Below are positions 23,952-32,901 of a DNA stretch of 42,690 nucleotides, piece by piece; the stretch's first letter is position 1; every line of letters starts with the position of its first letter. Source of the stretch: JAUIAI01 sp049680625 (GTDB lineage Bacteria > Pseudomonadota > Gammaproteobacteria > Burkholderiales > Burkholderiaceae_E); the NCBI GenBank assembly GCA_049680625.1, contig JBAUID010000037.1:1-42690 (forward strand), given 5' to 3'. A program made the translations under genes and the position numbers. The notes beneath the pieces were generated by a model, which was given only the letters and a program-made list of their open reading frames with translations, ran no database searches and was not told where the DNA came from.

Positions 23952-25601
23952 TTACATACCCATGCCGCCCATCCCTCCCATGCCGCCCATGCCACCCATA
24001 TCGGGCATGCCACCACCACCGCCAGCTTCTTCTGACTCAGCGATCATTGCGTCGGTGGTCAGCATCAGGCCGGCAATAGAGGCCGCGTTTTGCAGGGCAG
24101 TGCGCTCAACCTTGGTCGGGTCAACAACACCCATGGCCACGAGGTCACCGTATTCGCCAGTTTGAGCGTTGTAACCAAAGTCGCCTTTGCCTTCCAGAAC
24201 CTTGGCAACCACAACACTGGGTTCATCGCCGCAGTTGGCCACGATCTGACGCAACGGCTCTTCAACCGCCCGCATGACGATCTTGATTCCAGCTTCCTGG
24301 TCGGGGTTGTCACCTTTTACTTTAATTTGCGCACGAGCGCGCAGTAAGGCGACACCACCACCGGCCACGATACCTTCCTCAACGGCGGCACGAGTAGCGT
24401 GCAAGGCATCTTCGACCCGAGCCTTTTTCTCTTTCATTTCAATTTCTGTTGCAGCACCAACTTTAATTAGTGCAACACCACCGGCCAGTTTGGCCACGCG
24501 CTCCTGGAGCTTTTCGGTGTCGTAGTCGCTGGTGGACTCTTCGATCTGGGCGCGAATCTGCTTCACCCGATTTTCGATGCCAGTGCTTTCGCCGGCGCCG
24601 TCAATAATGGTGGTGTTCTCTTTGCCGATCTCGATCCGTGCACATTGGCCCAGGTCGGACAGTTCGATCGTCTCCAGGGTCATGCCGGTTTCTTCAGAAA
24701 CCACTGTGCCACCGGTCAGAATGGCCATGTCTTCAAGCATCGCTTTGCGCCGATCACCAAAGCCAGGGGCCTTAACAGCACAGGTCTTCAGAATGCCGCG
24801 AATGTTATTGATGACCAGGGTTGCCAGAGCTTCACCTTCAACGTCTTCTGCAAGAATAAGCAGCGGCCGGCCAGCCTTGGCGACTTTTTCAAGAATTGGC
24901 AACAAATCGCGCAGGTTGCTGACTTTTTTATCGTAGAGCAGGATGAACGGCTCTTCGAGCAACACCATTTGGCGTTCTGGATTGTTGATGAAGTAAGGAG
25001 ACAAATAGCCGCGGTCAAACTGCATGCCTTCGACAACTTCGAGCTCGTTGTTCAAGGTCTTGCCGTCTTCGACTGTAATTACGCCTTCTTTGCCGACTTT
25101 TTCCATGGCTTCGGAAATGATGTCGCCAATTTCGACGTCGGAGTTGGCAGAGATCGAGCCGACCTGGGCAATTTCCTTGTGGGTGCTGCAAGGCTTGCTG
25201 TTCTTAGCCAGTTCTTCCACCAGGGCAACCACGGCTTTATCAATGCCGCGTTTTAAGTCCATGGGGTTCATGCCGGCGGCAACGTACTTCATGCCTTCGC
25301 GGACAATGCTCTGGGCCAGAACAGTTGCGGTGGTGGTGCCGTCACCGGCAAGGTCAGAAGTCTTGGATGCGACTTCTTTAACCATTTGGGCGCCCATGTT
25401 TTCGAAGCGGTCTTTCAGCTCGATTTCTTTGGCGACTGAGACGCCGTCTTTGGTGACGGTGGGGGCGCCAAAGCTGCGTTGAATTACGACATTGCGGCCC
25501 TTGGGGCCGAGGGTTACCTTGACAGCATCTGCCAGCAGGTTGATACCAACAACCATGCGCGAGCGGGCGCTGTCATGGAACAAAATAGTTTTGCTAGCCA
25601 T
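23952..25601 (-). CDS. groEL: Chaperonin GroEL (Hsp60)
   Basis: ATP-dependent 60-kDa chaperonin, 549 residues, complete. The nucleotide site reads KVTLGPKGRNVVI and AGDGTTTATVLAQ, and the apical and equatorial segments follow the family throughout (LEDMAILTGGTVVSEETGM, EGIVAGGGVALLRA). The tail ends in Gly-Gly-Met repeats. ATG 25601 follows GGAG. It is downstream of groES by 64 nt in the standard groESL operon. The sequence type (IAQVGSISANSD, KYVAAGMNPMDLKRGIDKAV) supports a beta/gammaproteobacterial host. Confidence 0.99.
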   Translation of the reverse strand: MASKTILFHDSARSRMVVGINLLADAVKVTLGPKGRNVVIQRSFGAPTVTKDGVSVAKEIELKDRFENMGAQMVKEVASKTSDLAGDGTTTATVLAQSIVREGMKYVAAGMNPMDLKRGIDKAVVALVEELAKNSKPCSTHKEIAQVGSISANSDVEIGDIISEAMEKVGKEGVITVEDGKTLNNELEVVEGMQFDRGYLSPYFINNPERQMVLLEEPFILLYDKKVSNLRDLLPILEKVAKAGRPLLILAEDVEGEALATLVINNIRGILKTCAVKAPGFGDRRKAMLEDMAILTGGTVVSEETGMTLETIELSDLGQCARIEIGKENTTIIDGAGESTGIENRVKQIRAQIEESTSDYDTEKLQERVAKLAGGVALIKVGAATEIEMKEKKARVEDALHATRAAVEEGIVAGGGVALLRARAQIKVKGDNPDQEAGIKIVMRAVEEPLRQIVANCGDEPSVVVAKVLEGKGDFGYNAQTGEYGDLVAMGVVDPTKVERTALQNAASIAGLMLTTDAMIAESEEAGGGGGMPDMGGMGGMGGMGGMGM

Positions 25602-25665
25602 GAAGTGAAACTCCGGTGAAATAGGTGTTTGTTACTGTGGATTGGATTTTTGAAGAGCGGCAGAC

Positions 25666-25956
25666 CTAGCCTTCAACAATGGCCATGATGTCTTCTTCGC
25701 GCATGACAAGGACTTCATCACCGTCAATCTTGGTGGCTTGGCCGCTGTACTTGCCAAAGAGGACTTTGTCGCCGACTTTAACGGCCAGGGGACGGACCTT
25801 GCCGTCGTCGCCGACTTTGCCGGTGCCGATAGCCAGAACTTCACCCTGGTCGGGTTTTTCTGTTGCATTTTCAGGAAGCACGATGCCAGAGGCGGTTTTA
25901 CGCTCTTCGTCCATGCGTTTAATAATGACGCGATCATGTAGCGGACGCAGTTTCAT
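25666..25956 (-). CDS. groES: Co-chaperonin GroES (Hsp10)
   Basis: Heptameric lid of GroEL, 96 residues from ATG 25956, beginning MKLRPLHDRVIIKR, with GGAG 9 nt upstream. The frame's earlier start at 25971 adds MESFR and is not needed. The mobile loop region is ERKTASGIVLPENATEKP, followed by GEVLAIGTGKV and the DKVLFGKYSGQ roof. It is the first gene of groESL, behind a sigma-32-type promoter. Confidence 0.98.
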   Translation of the reverse strand: MKLRPLHDRVIIKRMDEERKTASGIVLPENATEKPDQGEVLAIGTGKVGDDGKVRPLAVKVGDKVLFGKYSGQATKIDGDEVLVMREEDIMAIVEG

Positions 25957-26269
25957 GCGAAAGCTCTCCAATTTTGGTGGGTAAAAGGTAACCTGGCTCT
26001 TTCTGGCCCTGTTTTCGGGCTATCGCGGGCTAGGGTGATGCAAACGAGGTGCCCGGCCAGATGCCCTGAGAGGGCTCTTTTAATGACTCAGCGTCTGTGT
26101 GGGCAAGATATGAGGGTGGAATTGGGGTTTTCAAGGGGGGCGAGATCAAATTGGAGCATTTCCTTGAAGCTGTTCGAGATTTTCGAACGAATCGCGCGAA
26201 AAAGCTGTCTTTACACCAGGAAGGGCACACCCTTATCGTGCAAGCTCACCAAATGAAAAAGGGTAAGCA
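25957..26269. other. Intergenic region between divergent groES and hpf-like gene
   Basis: It holds the heat-shock promoter described separately and a leader of about 145 nt before groES. No CIRCE inverted repeat (TTAGCACTC-N9-GAGTGCTAA) was found. A ribosome site AAAGGG lies just before the hpf-like ATG. No protein gene is recognised. Confidence 0.6.
26108..26135 (-). promoter_or_regulatory. Sigma-32 heat-shock promoter of groESL
   Basis: On the minus strand, CTTGAAA (26129-26135) is followed after 13 nt by CCTCATAT (26108-26115). This matches the RpoH consensus CTTGAAA and CCCCATNT with allowed spacing. It lies about 150 nt upstream of the groES start, as expected for this operon in proteobacteria. 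Confidence 0.78.
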
Positions 26270-26635
26270 ATGAACGTCAATATTCAAGCCGCCAGTTTTC
26301 CATTGACCGGTGCTTTGCTGGAGCACACCCAGAATCGATTACGCCATGCTTTTTCACAGCGTAGTGACCAAATAATGCGGGTTATGGTCCGGCTGGGCGA
26401 CAACAACGGCCCCCGGGGCGGTGTTGATAAGTTCTGTCACCTTCAGGTTCAGCTCAAAGACGCGCGAACCGTCACCATTAACGGGGTGGGTGAAGACTTG
26501 TACAAGGTGATTACCCGCGTCGCCACCCGGGCCGGACTAAACGTTGCCCGGCAAATCGACCGCGCCAAAAGCCGTGTTCGCCGGCGACGTAGCGGTTCAT
26601 TGCCGGTTCAGATGACCGACCATGATGACGGATAA
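26270..26635 (+). CDS. Short HPF/RaiA-like (S30EA) ribosome-associated protein
   Basis: A 121-residue protein with the beta-alpha-beta-beta-beta-alpha pattern of ribosome hibernation factors. It starts MNVNIQAASFPLTGALLEHTQNRLRHAF and continues HLQVQLKDARTVTINGVGEDLYKVITRVATRAGLNVARQI, ending in an Arg-rich tail (RAKSRVRRRRSG) suited to rRNA contact. There is no long-HPF C-terminal domain. The family match is moderate and by eye. AAAGGGTAAGC precedes the ATG. It is divergent from groES, so stress regulation is plausible. Confidence 0.7.
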   Translation: MNVNIQAASFPLTGALLEHTQNRLRHAFSQRSDQIMRVMVRLGDNNGPRGGVDKFCHLQVQLKDARTVTINGVGEDLYKVITRVATRAGLNVARQIDRAKSRVRRRRSGSLPVQMTDHDDG

Positions 26636-26710
26636 TTGAGGCAGCCGTTACCGCGACGCTGTTCGGGTTGTTTTGCCAGCAACCAGGCCAATACTCGTCT
26701 ATTGCCCGGT

Positions 26711-27040
26711 CTAAGGTTGTTTCAAGCAAATCTGCGTCCGGTGCACTTGTCCGCTGGCAACGGTTAGAGCCCCGGGCTGTGTGTCACAGGGCACCAGCGT
26801 CTTATGGTCAACTGACACTTGATAAGCGCCTTCTTTCACGTTGATTGAAAAGTTGCCGCCGTAGGTGATTGGTGTCGACTGGGTCTTGCCGTTTTCAATT
26901 GCGGTCAATACGACATTGGCGTCGATAACCGGCCGATTGCTGACGTTTTCGATAACAGTACCGGTCACTGTGCCTTTCGAGGCGCAGCCGACAATCGCGA
27001 GCATGGAAAGGGAACACAGGGTCGGGGTAAGAAGTCTCAC
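26711..27040 (-). CDS. Small lipoprotein with carboxypeptidase-regulatory-like fold
   Basis: A 109-residue exported protein with GTG start and a good GGAG ribosome site. The signal ends in a lipobox LAIVGCAS, so it should be lipid-anchored at Cys19. The mature part (GTVTGTVIENVSNRPVIDANVVL, then GGNFSINVKEGAYQVSVDHKTLVPC) has the rhythm of a carboxypeptidase regulatory-like beta-sandwich. Two Cys (CDTQPG and TQICLKQ) could form a disulfide. The role is unknown. Confidence 0.7.
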   Translation of the reverse strand: MRLLTPTLCSLSMLAIVGCASKGTVTGTVIENVSNRPVIDANVVLTAIENGKTQSTPITYGGNFSINVKEGAYQVSVDHKTLVPCDTQPGALTVASGQVHRTQICLKQP

Positions 27041-27200
27041 GGGTTTTCTCCGGTTCGGCCGGCTGGGGTTACCAGACTAGCAAGTTGATTGTGAAAGAAA
27101 CTCAGCGATTAGTGGAGGTCAGGGATTACACGCTCACCTACCTCATTAGTCGTTGATTCTTGCTGATCGGTTCACTGTCGGGCGACCAAGTGCGTAATCG

Positions 27201-27779
27201 CTATTTGGTGATCGTCGCTTCAATGGCGGTGCTGGAGCCTTCGGCGTTTTGTGCTGGTTTCGACGGTTCGGCGGGTTCATCGATACCAAAATAGACAAAG
27301 GCGGACACCAGAGCAAAAACCGCGGCAGTCAAAGTGACTTTTCGACCGACTGACCAACCCGGGGCAACCGCATCAATCGCAACAAAGGTCAAAACACCAG
27401 CATGTGCGCCAAGCAAGAGGGAGTTGGCCCCTTTGCTTTGCAGAACATTGAGGATTTTTTTTGCCTCGATAGTCGCGTGATCGGCACCACGGACCATGCC
27501 ATATTGCTGAAGCATGTTGCTCACCTCGGGGATGGTCGCAGAAGATACGCCCTGAACGAGGTACGAACCGGCTTTGTAGGTGGCGGCTAACGGAACGCCT
27601 TTTTCCAATAACGGAGCGACGATCCCTTCAACCTTGTCGTCTGACTTTTGGGGTGCTTGTGCCACGTGGCCGGCGGCTTTTACGCCAATAGCTATCGATA
27701 CTGATCTCTCGGAATCCGATTCGTACAAAATTCGTGTATTGGACTTTTTTGCCGGGAGGGTTGTCGTTTGGATGTGCAT
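27201..27779 (-). CDS. Hypothetical protein with C-terminal membrane segments
   Basis: I do not recognise this protein. From ATG 27779 (MHIQTTTLPAKK, with AAGG upstream) it has 192 residues; the open frame continues to 27980 but that part looks non-coding. A soluble alpha/beta-like half (IAIGVKAAGHVAQAP...VSSATIPEVSNMLQQYGMVRGADHATIEAKKILNVL) is followed by two probable transmembrane helices (LLLGAHAGVLTFVAIDAVA and VTLTAAVFALVSAFVYFGI) and an acidic Ser/Pro-rich tail. No enzyme motif is visible. It is divergent from the GMC oxidoreductase. Confidence 0.5.
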   Translation of the reverse strand: MHIQTTTLPAKKSNTRILYESDSERSVSIAIGVKAAGHVAQAPQKSDDKVEGIVAPLLEKGVPLAATYKAGSYLVQGVSSATIPEVSNMLQQYGMVRGADHATIEAKKILNVLQSKGANSLLLGAHAGVLTFVAIDAVAPGWSVGRKVTLTAAVFALVSAFVYFGIDEPAEPSKPAQNAEGSSTAIEATITK

Positions 27780-28009
27780 TAATTGGCCTTGATCGGTGTC
27801 GTACAACGATTCATTGGTTCGCAGGTGCGTTCTGGCTGGGCTCCTGTCATCCAGGCATTTCTCAGAAAAGATTGTCGCTGACAAAGCAATGCGCACGCTA
27901 TTGCCCAATTGGAGGGCCCGCCGTCGAAGCGGATTAACGCGGTTTAGGCGGTTCGTGGTAAAAATGGGGTCTGAATCCACAGAACTGACAAACTAACCGG
28001 GACACCCCT

Positions 28010-29623
28010 TTGGACACCTTTGACTACCTTATTATTGGTTCCGGCGCTGCCGGCTCTGTGCTTGCCAATCGCCTGAGCGAAGATGGTCGAGCCACGATTT
28101 GTGTGCTGGAGGCCGGTGCTCCGGACACGAACCCGTATATCCGTATTCCTGCGGGTTACATCAAAAACCTGAATCGACCGGAGATGGCGTGGCAGTTTCA
28201 CAGCGAGGCGGCGTCCGGCACGGCGGGCCGGCGGATCTACTTGCCGCAGGGGCGGGTAATGGGTGGGTCGACGTCAATCAACGGCCTGGTTTATAACCGG
28301 GGTCAGGCAGGCGACTTTAATCGCTGGGCTGAGATGGGTGCTACCGGCTGGGGCTATTCTGATGTATTGCCGTATTTTCGGCGTTCTGAATCCAGGCTTG
28401 GCGGCGACCCGGCCTACCGCGGGACTGACGGGCCGCTGCAAATTTCGGATATTGGCGCACGCGATCCGATTTGTGATGCCTGGATCCAGGCAGTTGGCGC
28501 CCATGATGTTCCGATGCATAACGACTATAACGGCGAATCGCAGCGCGGCGCTGGTTACTACCAGCGGTTTATTCATGAGGGCAAGCGCATTACGGCCGCA
28601 AGCGCCTTTTTGAAGCCTGCCATGGCGCGGCCCAACGTTAAAGTAATTACCCGTGCATTGGCCACCAGGATCTTGTTCGAAGGCAAACGTGCAGTCGGTA
28701 TCGAGTACCGGGTAAACGGGGAGCCGGGCAAAACCGTCGCGTTAAAAGCACGTCGCGAGGTGATTCTGAGTGCCGGCACCGTGAATACAACCCGACTGAT
28801 GCAGGTATCGGGTATTGGCCCCGGTTCGCGCCTGCAGTCGCTGGGCATCAATGTAGTGCATGACCTGCCGGGGGTTGGGGAGAACTTTCAGGATCACTAC
28901 TTTGTTCGTTTTGTTGCCCGTTTCAAAGATGGTACCGTCAGCCTGAATCAGCAGGCCAGCGGGTTGCGATTGGTCGGGCAGATTGTCAATTGGTTGCGCA
29001 ACAAACCAAGCGTGCTGGCGCTGAGCCCGTCGGTTGCTTACGCGTTTTTGCATTCCTCTGATCTGTCGGCGAACCCCGAATTGCAGTTTGTGTTTACGCC
29101 GGGGTCATATCGCCCTGGCAAAGTATATGAATTGGACGACTTTGCCGGAGCAACCAGTGGCTTTACGCAGCAGCGGCCTGACAGCACAGGCTATATTCGG
29201 ATCACGTCGCCAGACCCCTTAGAGATGCCAACTATTCAGCCCAATTATCTGCAGGCTGAAACGGACCAGCAGGTTGCGATTCGCGGCATGCGTCTGACCC
29301 GGCAGTTTTTGAATTCACCGGCCATGAGCCATTTGCTTGAGCGTGAGACGGCGCCTGGCGCCGATGTAGACAGCGACGAGCAACTGCTTGAATTTGCCCG
29401 CCAGTCGGGTAATACCGGTTACCACCTGGTGGGTACGAGCACGATGGGTGCCGCCAGCGATCCGATGGCCGTCGTCAGTCCGAGTCTGAAAGTTCACGGG
29501 TTGGAGGGGTTGCGGGTTATTGATGCATCGGTGATGCCGCGGGTGACGTCGTCCAATACTTGTGCGGCAACCCTGATGATTGCGGAAAAAGGTGCTGATC
29601 TGGTCAAAGCTGATGCAGCCTGA
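28010..29623 (+). CDS. GMC-family FAD oxidoreductase (choline dehydrogenase-like)
   Basis: Flavoprotein alcohol dehydrogenase/oxidase, 537 residues. The N-terminal FAD motif is DYLIIGSGAAGSVLANRLSE, followed by VLEAG and the GMC signature GRVMGGSTSINGLVYNRG. The second signature is ILSAGTVNTTRLMQVSGIGP, and the C-terminal catalytic region reads GNTGYHLVGTSTMG and ASVMPRVTSSNTCAATLMIAEKGADL, with the usual His and Asn. The initiator is TTG at 28010; the family starts exactly here, so this choice is strong. The substrate is probably a primary alcohol, not determinable here. Confidence 0.92.
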   Translation: MDTFDYLIIGSGAAGSVLANRLSEDGRATICVLEAGAPDTNPYIRIPAGYIKNLNRPEMAWQFHSEAASGTAGRRIYLPQGRVMGGSTSINGLVYNRGQAGDFNRWAEMGATGWGYSDVLPYFRRSESRLGGDPAYRGTDGPLQISDIGARDPICDAWIQAVGAHDVPMHNDYNGESQRGAGYYQRFIHEGKRITAASAFLKPAMARPNVKVITRALATRILFEGKRAVGIEYRVNGEPGKTVALKARREVILSAGTVNTTRLMQVSGIGPGSRLQSLGINVVHDLPGVGENFQDHYFVRFVARFKDGTVSLNQQASGLRLVGQIVNWLRNKPSVLALSPSVAYAFLHSSDLSANPELQFVFTPGSYRPGKVYELDDFAGATSGFTQQRPDSTGYIRITSPDPLEMPTIQPNYLQAETDQQVAIRGMRLTRQFLNSPAMSHLLERETAPGADVDSDEQLLEFARQSGNTGYHLVGTSTMGAASDPMAVVSPSLKVHGLEGLRVIDASVMPRVTSSNTCAATLMIAEKGADLVKADAA

Positions 29624-29745
29624 ACCGGAGGAAGATTCAGTTTAGGCGGTACGGCTTAAGCAACAAGGCACTTCTTATGACAAATTGTTTGAACCACCCG
29701 ACTAGGATAATTCTTTTGAAATGAATTGGGTCACCGGCAGCTTCC

Positions 29746-30126
29746 ATGGTGAAATTTCCGCGACACTCTTCGGCGCGAACTTCGGCAAAAACCATTGTTG
29801 TCAGCCGGCAAGGCGAACCATTGCTGCTACAAGTGCTTCATGCTGACAACTTTGTTCGGCGCTTACGCGGCTTGTTGGGTTATCAGCAACTGGGCCCGCA
29901 AGACGGCATGTTGTTATCACCGTGTCACCAGGTGCACACAATTGGTATGTCATTCGCAATCGATGTGGTTTTTCTTGATACCAGCGGTTTTATCATTGGT
30001 TGCGTCGAAAATCTTATGCCGAACCGCCTGGCGTCAAAGACTGGTGCCCACCATACGCTGGAAATCGCACAGGGCGGTATTGAGCGCTCCGTTATTTTAC
30101 CTGGGCAAAAACTGTCCTGGGGTTAA
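29746..30126 (+). CDS. DUF192 family protein
   Basis: A 126-residue protein matching DUF192: RRLRGLLGYQQLGPQDGMLLSPCHQVHTIGMSFAIDVVFLDTSGFIIGCVENLMPNR, then AHHTLEIAQGGIERSVILPGQKL. No signal peptide is evident, unlike many family members, which are exported. The function of the family is poorly known. It is convergent with the amidohydrolase 13 nt away. Confidence 0.82.
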   Translation: MVKFPRHSSARTSAKTIVVSRQGEPLLLQVLHADNFVRRLRGLLGYQQLGPQDGMLLSPCHQVHTIGMSFAIDVVFLDTSGFIIGCVENLMPNRLASKTGAHHTLEIAQGGIERSVILPGQKLSWG

Positions 30127-30139
30127 GCGATAATCTCAA

Positions 30140-30973
30140 TCAAGGTTGCGCGCCTCGTTGCCACCCCCACCAGCGACAAATGGCCTCACCCATGATCAGT
30201 GATTTATCTTGCTCGTTTAACCAGGGCAGGGCTTCGGTAAACATGTCAATGCACAGCCGCCACGACACCGGCATCTTGGTAATGTCTGTTCCCCAGAACA
30301 TGCGCTCGGGGCCGAATGCGTCATAAATCTGCTTCAGGTACTCATGCATTGCCGGGAACGGATAATCTTCACTCGAATAACCCGGCGCACCGGTTGCTTT
30401 AACCGCCACATTGGGTAGGCGGGCCAGGGCCAGCAGTTCCGGCATGTGGGTCATTGCCGCCGCATCTTTTAATGTGGTGTTGCCTCCAAGGCCGCCGAGG
30501 TGGTCAATAGTGATGCGAAGATCCGGGTGTCGCTGCGCGACCAGGCCAATATCTTTCAAAGAGTGAGTGGCCAGTAAGGCAATTGGAACGCCGGCAATTT
30601 CCGCCGCTGTCCATAACCAATTGAGTGATCCGTCACTGATTGCTTTGCGGGCTTGTTCAGTAATTAGCATATAGCGTAGACCAAGCATCCCAGGCTGGTC
30701 TCGCCAGGTTGCTATGCGGGCGGCAGACGCCGGGTTGTCAAGGGGCACGTCGCCCATGATGGCAAACCGTGTCGGGTGGTTGCGAACCGCATCAAAAGCC
30801 ATCTGATCAGAATTGGGGTCCCAACTCGGTGGATGGATGATCGCCGCATCAACGCCGGCTTCGTCCATCATCGCCAGAGCTTGATCAGTGGTGAACGAAG
30901 TGACCTGGCGGTGAGCTGCATTGCTGGGCAGTCCACTGCCCCAAAGGTGAATTTGCGCATCGATTATTTGCAT
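30140..30973 (-). CDS. Amidohydrolase family 2 (TIM-barrel metal-dependent hydrolase)
   Basis: A 277-residue enzyme. It opens MQIIDAQIHLWG, where the metal motif DxHxH is changed to DxQxH. It contains WRDQPGMLGLRYML, ITIDHLGGLGG with a conserved His, and MFWGTDITKMP with the catalytic Asp. Relatives hydrolyse lactones (for example 2-pyrone-4,6-dicarboxylate) or decarboxylate aromatic acids. The Gln in place of the first His is common in the lactonase branch. The substrate is unknown; neighbours are aminotransferase, racemase and dicarboxylate-type genes. Confidence 0.85.
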   Translation of the reverse strand: MQIIDAQIHLWGSGLPSNAAHRQVTSFTTDQALAMMDEAGVDAAIIHPPSWDPNSDQMAFDAVRNHPTRFAIMGDVPLDNPASAARIATWRDQPGMLGLRYMLITEQARKAISDGSLNWLWTAAEIAGVPIALLATHSLKDIGLVAQRHPDLRITIDHLGGLGGNTTLKDAAAMTHMPELLALARLPNVAVKATGAPGYSSEDYPFPAMHEYLKQIYDAFGPERMFWGTDITKMPVSWRLCIDMFTEALPWLNEQDKSLIMGEAICRWWGWQRGAQP

Positions 30974-31193
30974 TTTGGTCTTCAGTTATCTTGGTTCGAT
31001 AAGGTTTAAAGCGGCGGTAGCCGTGGCTGCGTATCCGCCGGTCTGTCTCAGACATGGGCGTATGGTATCTCGGGACGGCAACTGATCATGCCAACCCGGC
31101 CAGTTATCGGGAAAAAGCCGAGGCAACAACCGCATGACCCCGGAAAAGTGAAATTATGATGGATCAATCGTCGCCTAACGCTTAGTCGTATTA

Positions 31194-31796
31194 ATGGACA
31201 AATCGGTTTCCCCTGTCGCGCAACGTGAGTTCCTCCTGTCCGCCTCTGCCGTTCAGGATAGTTTGCTGCAAAGCTATCGCACAATTCATGTTTTGATTCA
31301 GGGTTGTTTGTTGGGCTGTAGTGCGATTGTGTTTGCTATTCATTTGTTTCTGTCGTGGTTTAACTGGTCGGGTACTCCGTTTGGCAATTTGTTATCTCAC
31401 CTGGCTCTGACCGCACTGCTCGTTGCAATGTTTTGGGTGCAGCAGAAAACAGCATTGGAATTGGGCGCGGTTATTGCCAATCGTTCGATAGACATCAATC
31501 ACTTTCACAAGGAAATCATCCTGGCCGAAAACCTATTCAGCCCGGAGCAACGCGCGTTTACGAAATTCAAACTGGCCCAAAAGTCGCGCAGCCAGGATGA
31601 ATCACAATTAGTCGCACGATTCTTGCCAGCTGCGGGCCTTTCGCCTGATGATGCCGACGCTTTGCTGGGCAAGGGTGTCGAACATACGCGACGGGTGCTG
31701 GATGCTCATTTTTTCCGGCGCCTTGAGTGTTTGTTTCTGGCGATGATCATTGTCAGTGCACTCGTTACCTGTGTGACCGCATATTCCTTCTGGTGA
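31194..31796 (+). CDS. Hypothetical membrane protein
   Basis: I do not recognise this 200-residue protein. Two hydrophobic helices near residues 30-55 (IQGCLLGCSAIVFAIHLFLSWF) and 65-85 (LLSHLALTALLVAMFWV) are followed by a charged cytosolic or periplasmic stretch (about 90-170) and a final helix (CLFLAMIIVSALVTCVTAYSFW). It resembles no transporter. It stands alone between the amidohydrolase and the aminotransferase. Confidence 0.55.
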   Translation: MDKSVSPVAQREFLLSASAVQDSLLQSYRTIHVLIQGCLLGCSAIVFAIHLFLSWFNWSGTPFGNLLSHLALTALLVAMFWVQQKTALELGAVIANRSIDINHFHKEIILAENLFSPEQRAFTKFKLAQKSRSQDESQLVARFLPAAGLSPDDADALLGKGVEHTRRVLDAHFFRRLECLFLAMIIVSALVTCVTAYSFW

Positions 31797-31929
31797 CTTG
31801 AGAGCCTGTCGGCGACACAGACGGCTTTCCGGGCATGGATAGCAGGCCGAAATATCCCATGAATTGAGCCAGACGCGTACTTTTTGCCGGTCTGTCACAA
31901 TACGGGTCCGAACCTGGAGCGGAGCCACG

Positions 31930-32793
31930 ATGGCACTTGGAAAAATAATCTGGACTTACTTCAACGGTACCTGGCACGAAGGCAATATTCCGATCATGAA
32001 TGCAGCCGATCATGCGACCTGGCTGGGTACACTTGTATTCGATGGGGCCCGCCGCTTTGACGGTGTGGCGCCTGACCTCGATCGTCACTGCGAGCGGGTG
32101 AATAATTCGGCGCGAACCCTTGGCCTGACTCCGACAGTGACCACCAGTGATATGGTGGCTTTGTGTACCGAAGGTATGGACAACTTTGCCGGTGATGTTG
32201 CTCTGTATATTCGACCAATGTACTGGTCGGTTGATGGCGGGCCGAGTGCGGTACTGGCAGACCCGGAGTCCACCGCATTTGCGATTTGTATCGAGTCATT
32301 GCCCATGCCGACGCCAGAAACAAGTCAGACCTTAACCACGACGAGATTTTGCCGTCCCATGCAATCAATGGCGACGGTCGATGCCAAGGCGGCTTGTCTG
32401 TACCCAAATAACGGTCGCATGTTGCGAGAGGCGATTAGCAAAGGCTTTAATAATGCCCTCGTGGCTGACCCGTTGGGCAATGTAGCCGAAACTGCGACTT
32501 CAAATATTTTTTTGGTGCGTGATGGAGAGATCTTCACTCCGATACCCAATGGCACTTTTCTAAACGGGATAACCCGTCAGCGTGCCATTGAGCTTTTTCG
32601 CGGTGCCGGCCAGATCGTCCATGAAAGCGTTTTAAGCTTTGATGATTTTCGCGGTGCCGACGAGGTCTTCATGACCGGCAATATTAGTAAGGTGATGCCG
32701 GTGTCGGCCTTTGATGAGACATCGTATGAACTTGGGCCGGTTGCAAGGCGGCTGCGAGCAGCCTACTGGGATTGGGCAAAATCGACCGCCTGA
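31930..32793 (+). CDS. Class IV PLP aminotransferase (branched-chain/D-amino acid type)
   Basis: PLP enzyme of 287 residues from ATG 31930, with GGAG upstream; the earlier ATG at 31864 adds a non-family stretch. The fold-IV marks are HATWLGTLVFDGARRF, MATVDAKAACLYPNN with the PLP lysine Lys153, NVAETATSNIFLV with Glu187, and NGTFLNGITRQRAIEL. Branched-chain aminotransferase is the default annotation, but fold IV also holds D-amino acid and (R)-amine transaminases, so the substrate is open. The next gene is a racemase homologue on the same strand after 108 nt. Confidence 0.87.
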   Translation: MALGKIIWTYFNGTWHEGNIPIMNAADHATWLGTLVFDGARRFDGVAPDLDRHCERVNNSARTLGLTPTVTTSDMVALCTEGMDNFAGDVALYIRPMYWSVDGGPSAVLADPESTAFAICIESLPMPTPETSQTLTTTRFCRPMQSMATVDAKAACLYPNNGRMLREAISKGFNNALVADPLGNVAETATSNIFLVRDGEIFTPIPNGTFLNGITRQRAIELFRGAGQIVHESVLSFDDFRGADEVFMTGNISKVMPVSAFDETSYELGPVARRLRAAYWDWAKSTA

Positions 32794-32901
32794 ATCACGC
32801 AGCGCCCCAGTTCAAACTGATGTTGCCCACATTCATCGACTGATAAGCAGTGAATAAGCAAGACAGGAAAAAACGGTTCGAGACAAAACGGTAAGAGACT
32901 A

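Noticed and set aside
25957..26269. CIRCE/HrcA operator for groESL
   Set aside because: No TTAGCACTC-N9-GAGTGCTAA or near match is present; the sigma-32 promoter accounts for regulation.
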